From contig SLJW01000052.1 of the NCBI GenBank assembly GCA_007134865.1, positions 1 to 45,299 on the forward strand: 45,299 nucleotides of DNA, in the 5' to 3' direction. This document shows, one piece after another, positions 45,278 to 45,299 of this stretch. This DNA comes from Paracoccaceae bacterium (lineage in GTDB: Bacteria; Pseudomonadota; Alphaproteobacteria; Rhodobacterales; Rhodobacteraceae). A model generated the notes under the pieces. It had not been told where the DNA came from, ran no database searches, and worked only from the letters and a program-made list of their open reading frames with translations. A program made the position numbers and the translations under genes. Each line of letters opens with the position of its first letter. Position 1 is the stretch's first letter.

Positions 45278-45299
45278 ATCCAGTGCATATGAAGGGGGC

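Noticed and set aside
1-45299. Prophage, insertion sequence or integrase
   Set aside because: No transposase, integrase or phage structural gene could be recognised, and no flanking terminal repeats were seen.

Overview
The window is chromosomal DNA from an alphaproteobacterium, almost certainly a member of the Rhodobacterales (Rhodobacteraceae/roseobacter type). The evidence is the GC-rich third-codon pattern, the protein sequences of Der, Tgt, MutS, HrcA, MnmG and ParA/ParB, the maf-aroE-coaE-dnaQ and mnmE-mnmG-rsmG-parA-parB gene orders, and perfect parS sites. Genus and species cannot be fixed from this sequence alone.

Layout. 1-2.2 kb: two tandem thiB genes (thiamine ABC-transporter binding proteins; the first runs off the left edge), each behind its own TPP riboswitch. 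2.4-7.2 kb: aroC, convergent with a yfgM-like/bamB/der operon. 7.4-12.2 kb: a two-gene RND efflux operon (membrane-fusion protein and pump). 12.2-17.8 kb, mostly minus strand: UbiB-type kinase, tRNA-Asp(GTC), pssA, psd, tgt, an Smr-domain gene and a Tim44-like gene. 17.9-19.0 kb: fxsA and secB. 19.0-21.7 kb: dnaQ, coaE, aroE and maf on the minus strand.

The centre is the likely replication origin. The roughly 500-bp gap between maf (minus) and rho (plus) holds a perfect DnaA box, two one-mismatch boxes, weaker boxes and two AT-rich tracts. Transcription diverges from it. To its right lie rho, mnmE, mnmG, rsmG, parA and parB, with perfect 16-bp parS sites inside the first codons of mnmG and of rsmG. 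The window therefore appears to carry both the initiation site and the ParABS segregation locus of the main chromosome.

29-36 kb: hemW, rdgB and rph (minus), hrcA and grpE (plus), mutS (minus). 36.2-38.5 kb: a low-GC lipoprotein gene followed by a Slam-type outer-membrane gene, a predicted cargo/transporter pair for displaying a lipoprotein on the cell surface. This is the most accessory part of the window. 38.6-45.2 kb: maeB (malic enzyme fused to a phosphotransacetylase-like domain), a ribokinase-family gene, an exported msrA, a UbiH-family monooxygenase and an amidase.

Other non-coding signals include several terminator-like hairpins, a 5-unit hexamer repeat inside the tRNA-Asp terminator, and four copies of a ~20-bp motif (GAGTATTTTTGGCAAGATGA) between genes. 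No CRISPR array, insertion sequence, prophage or integrase was seen. Functions are assigned by reading motifs and recalling families; no database search was run.
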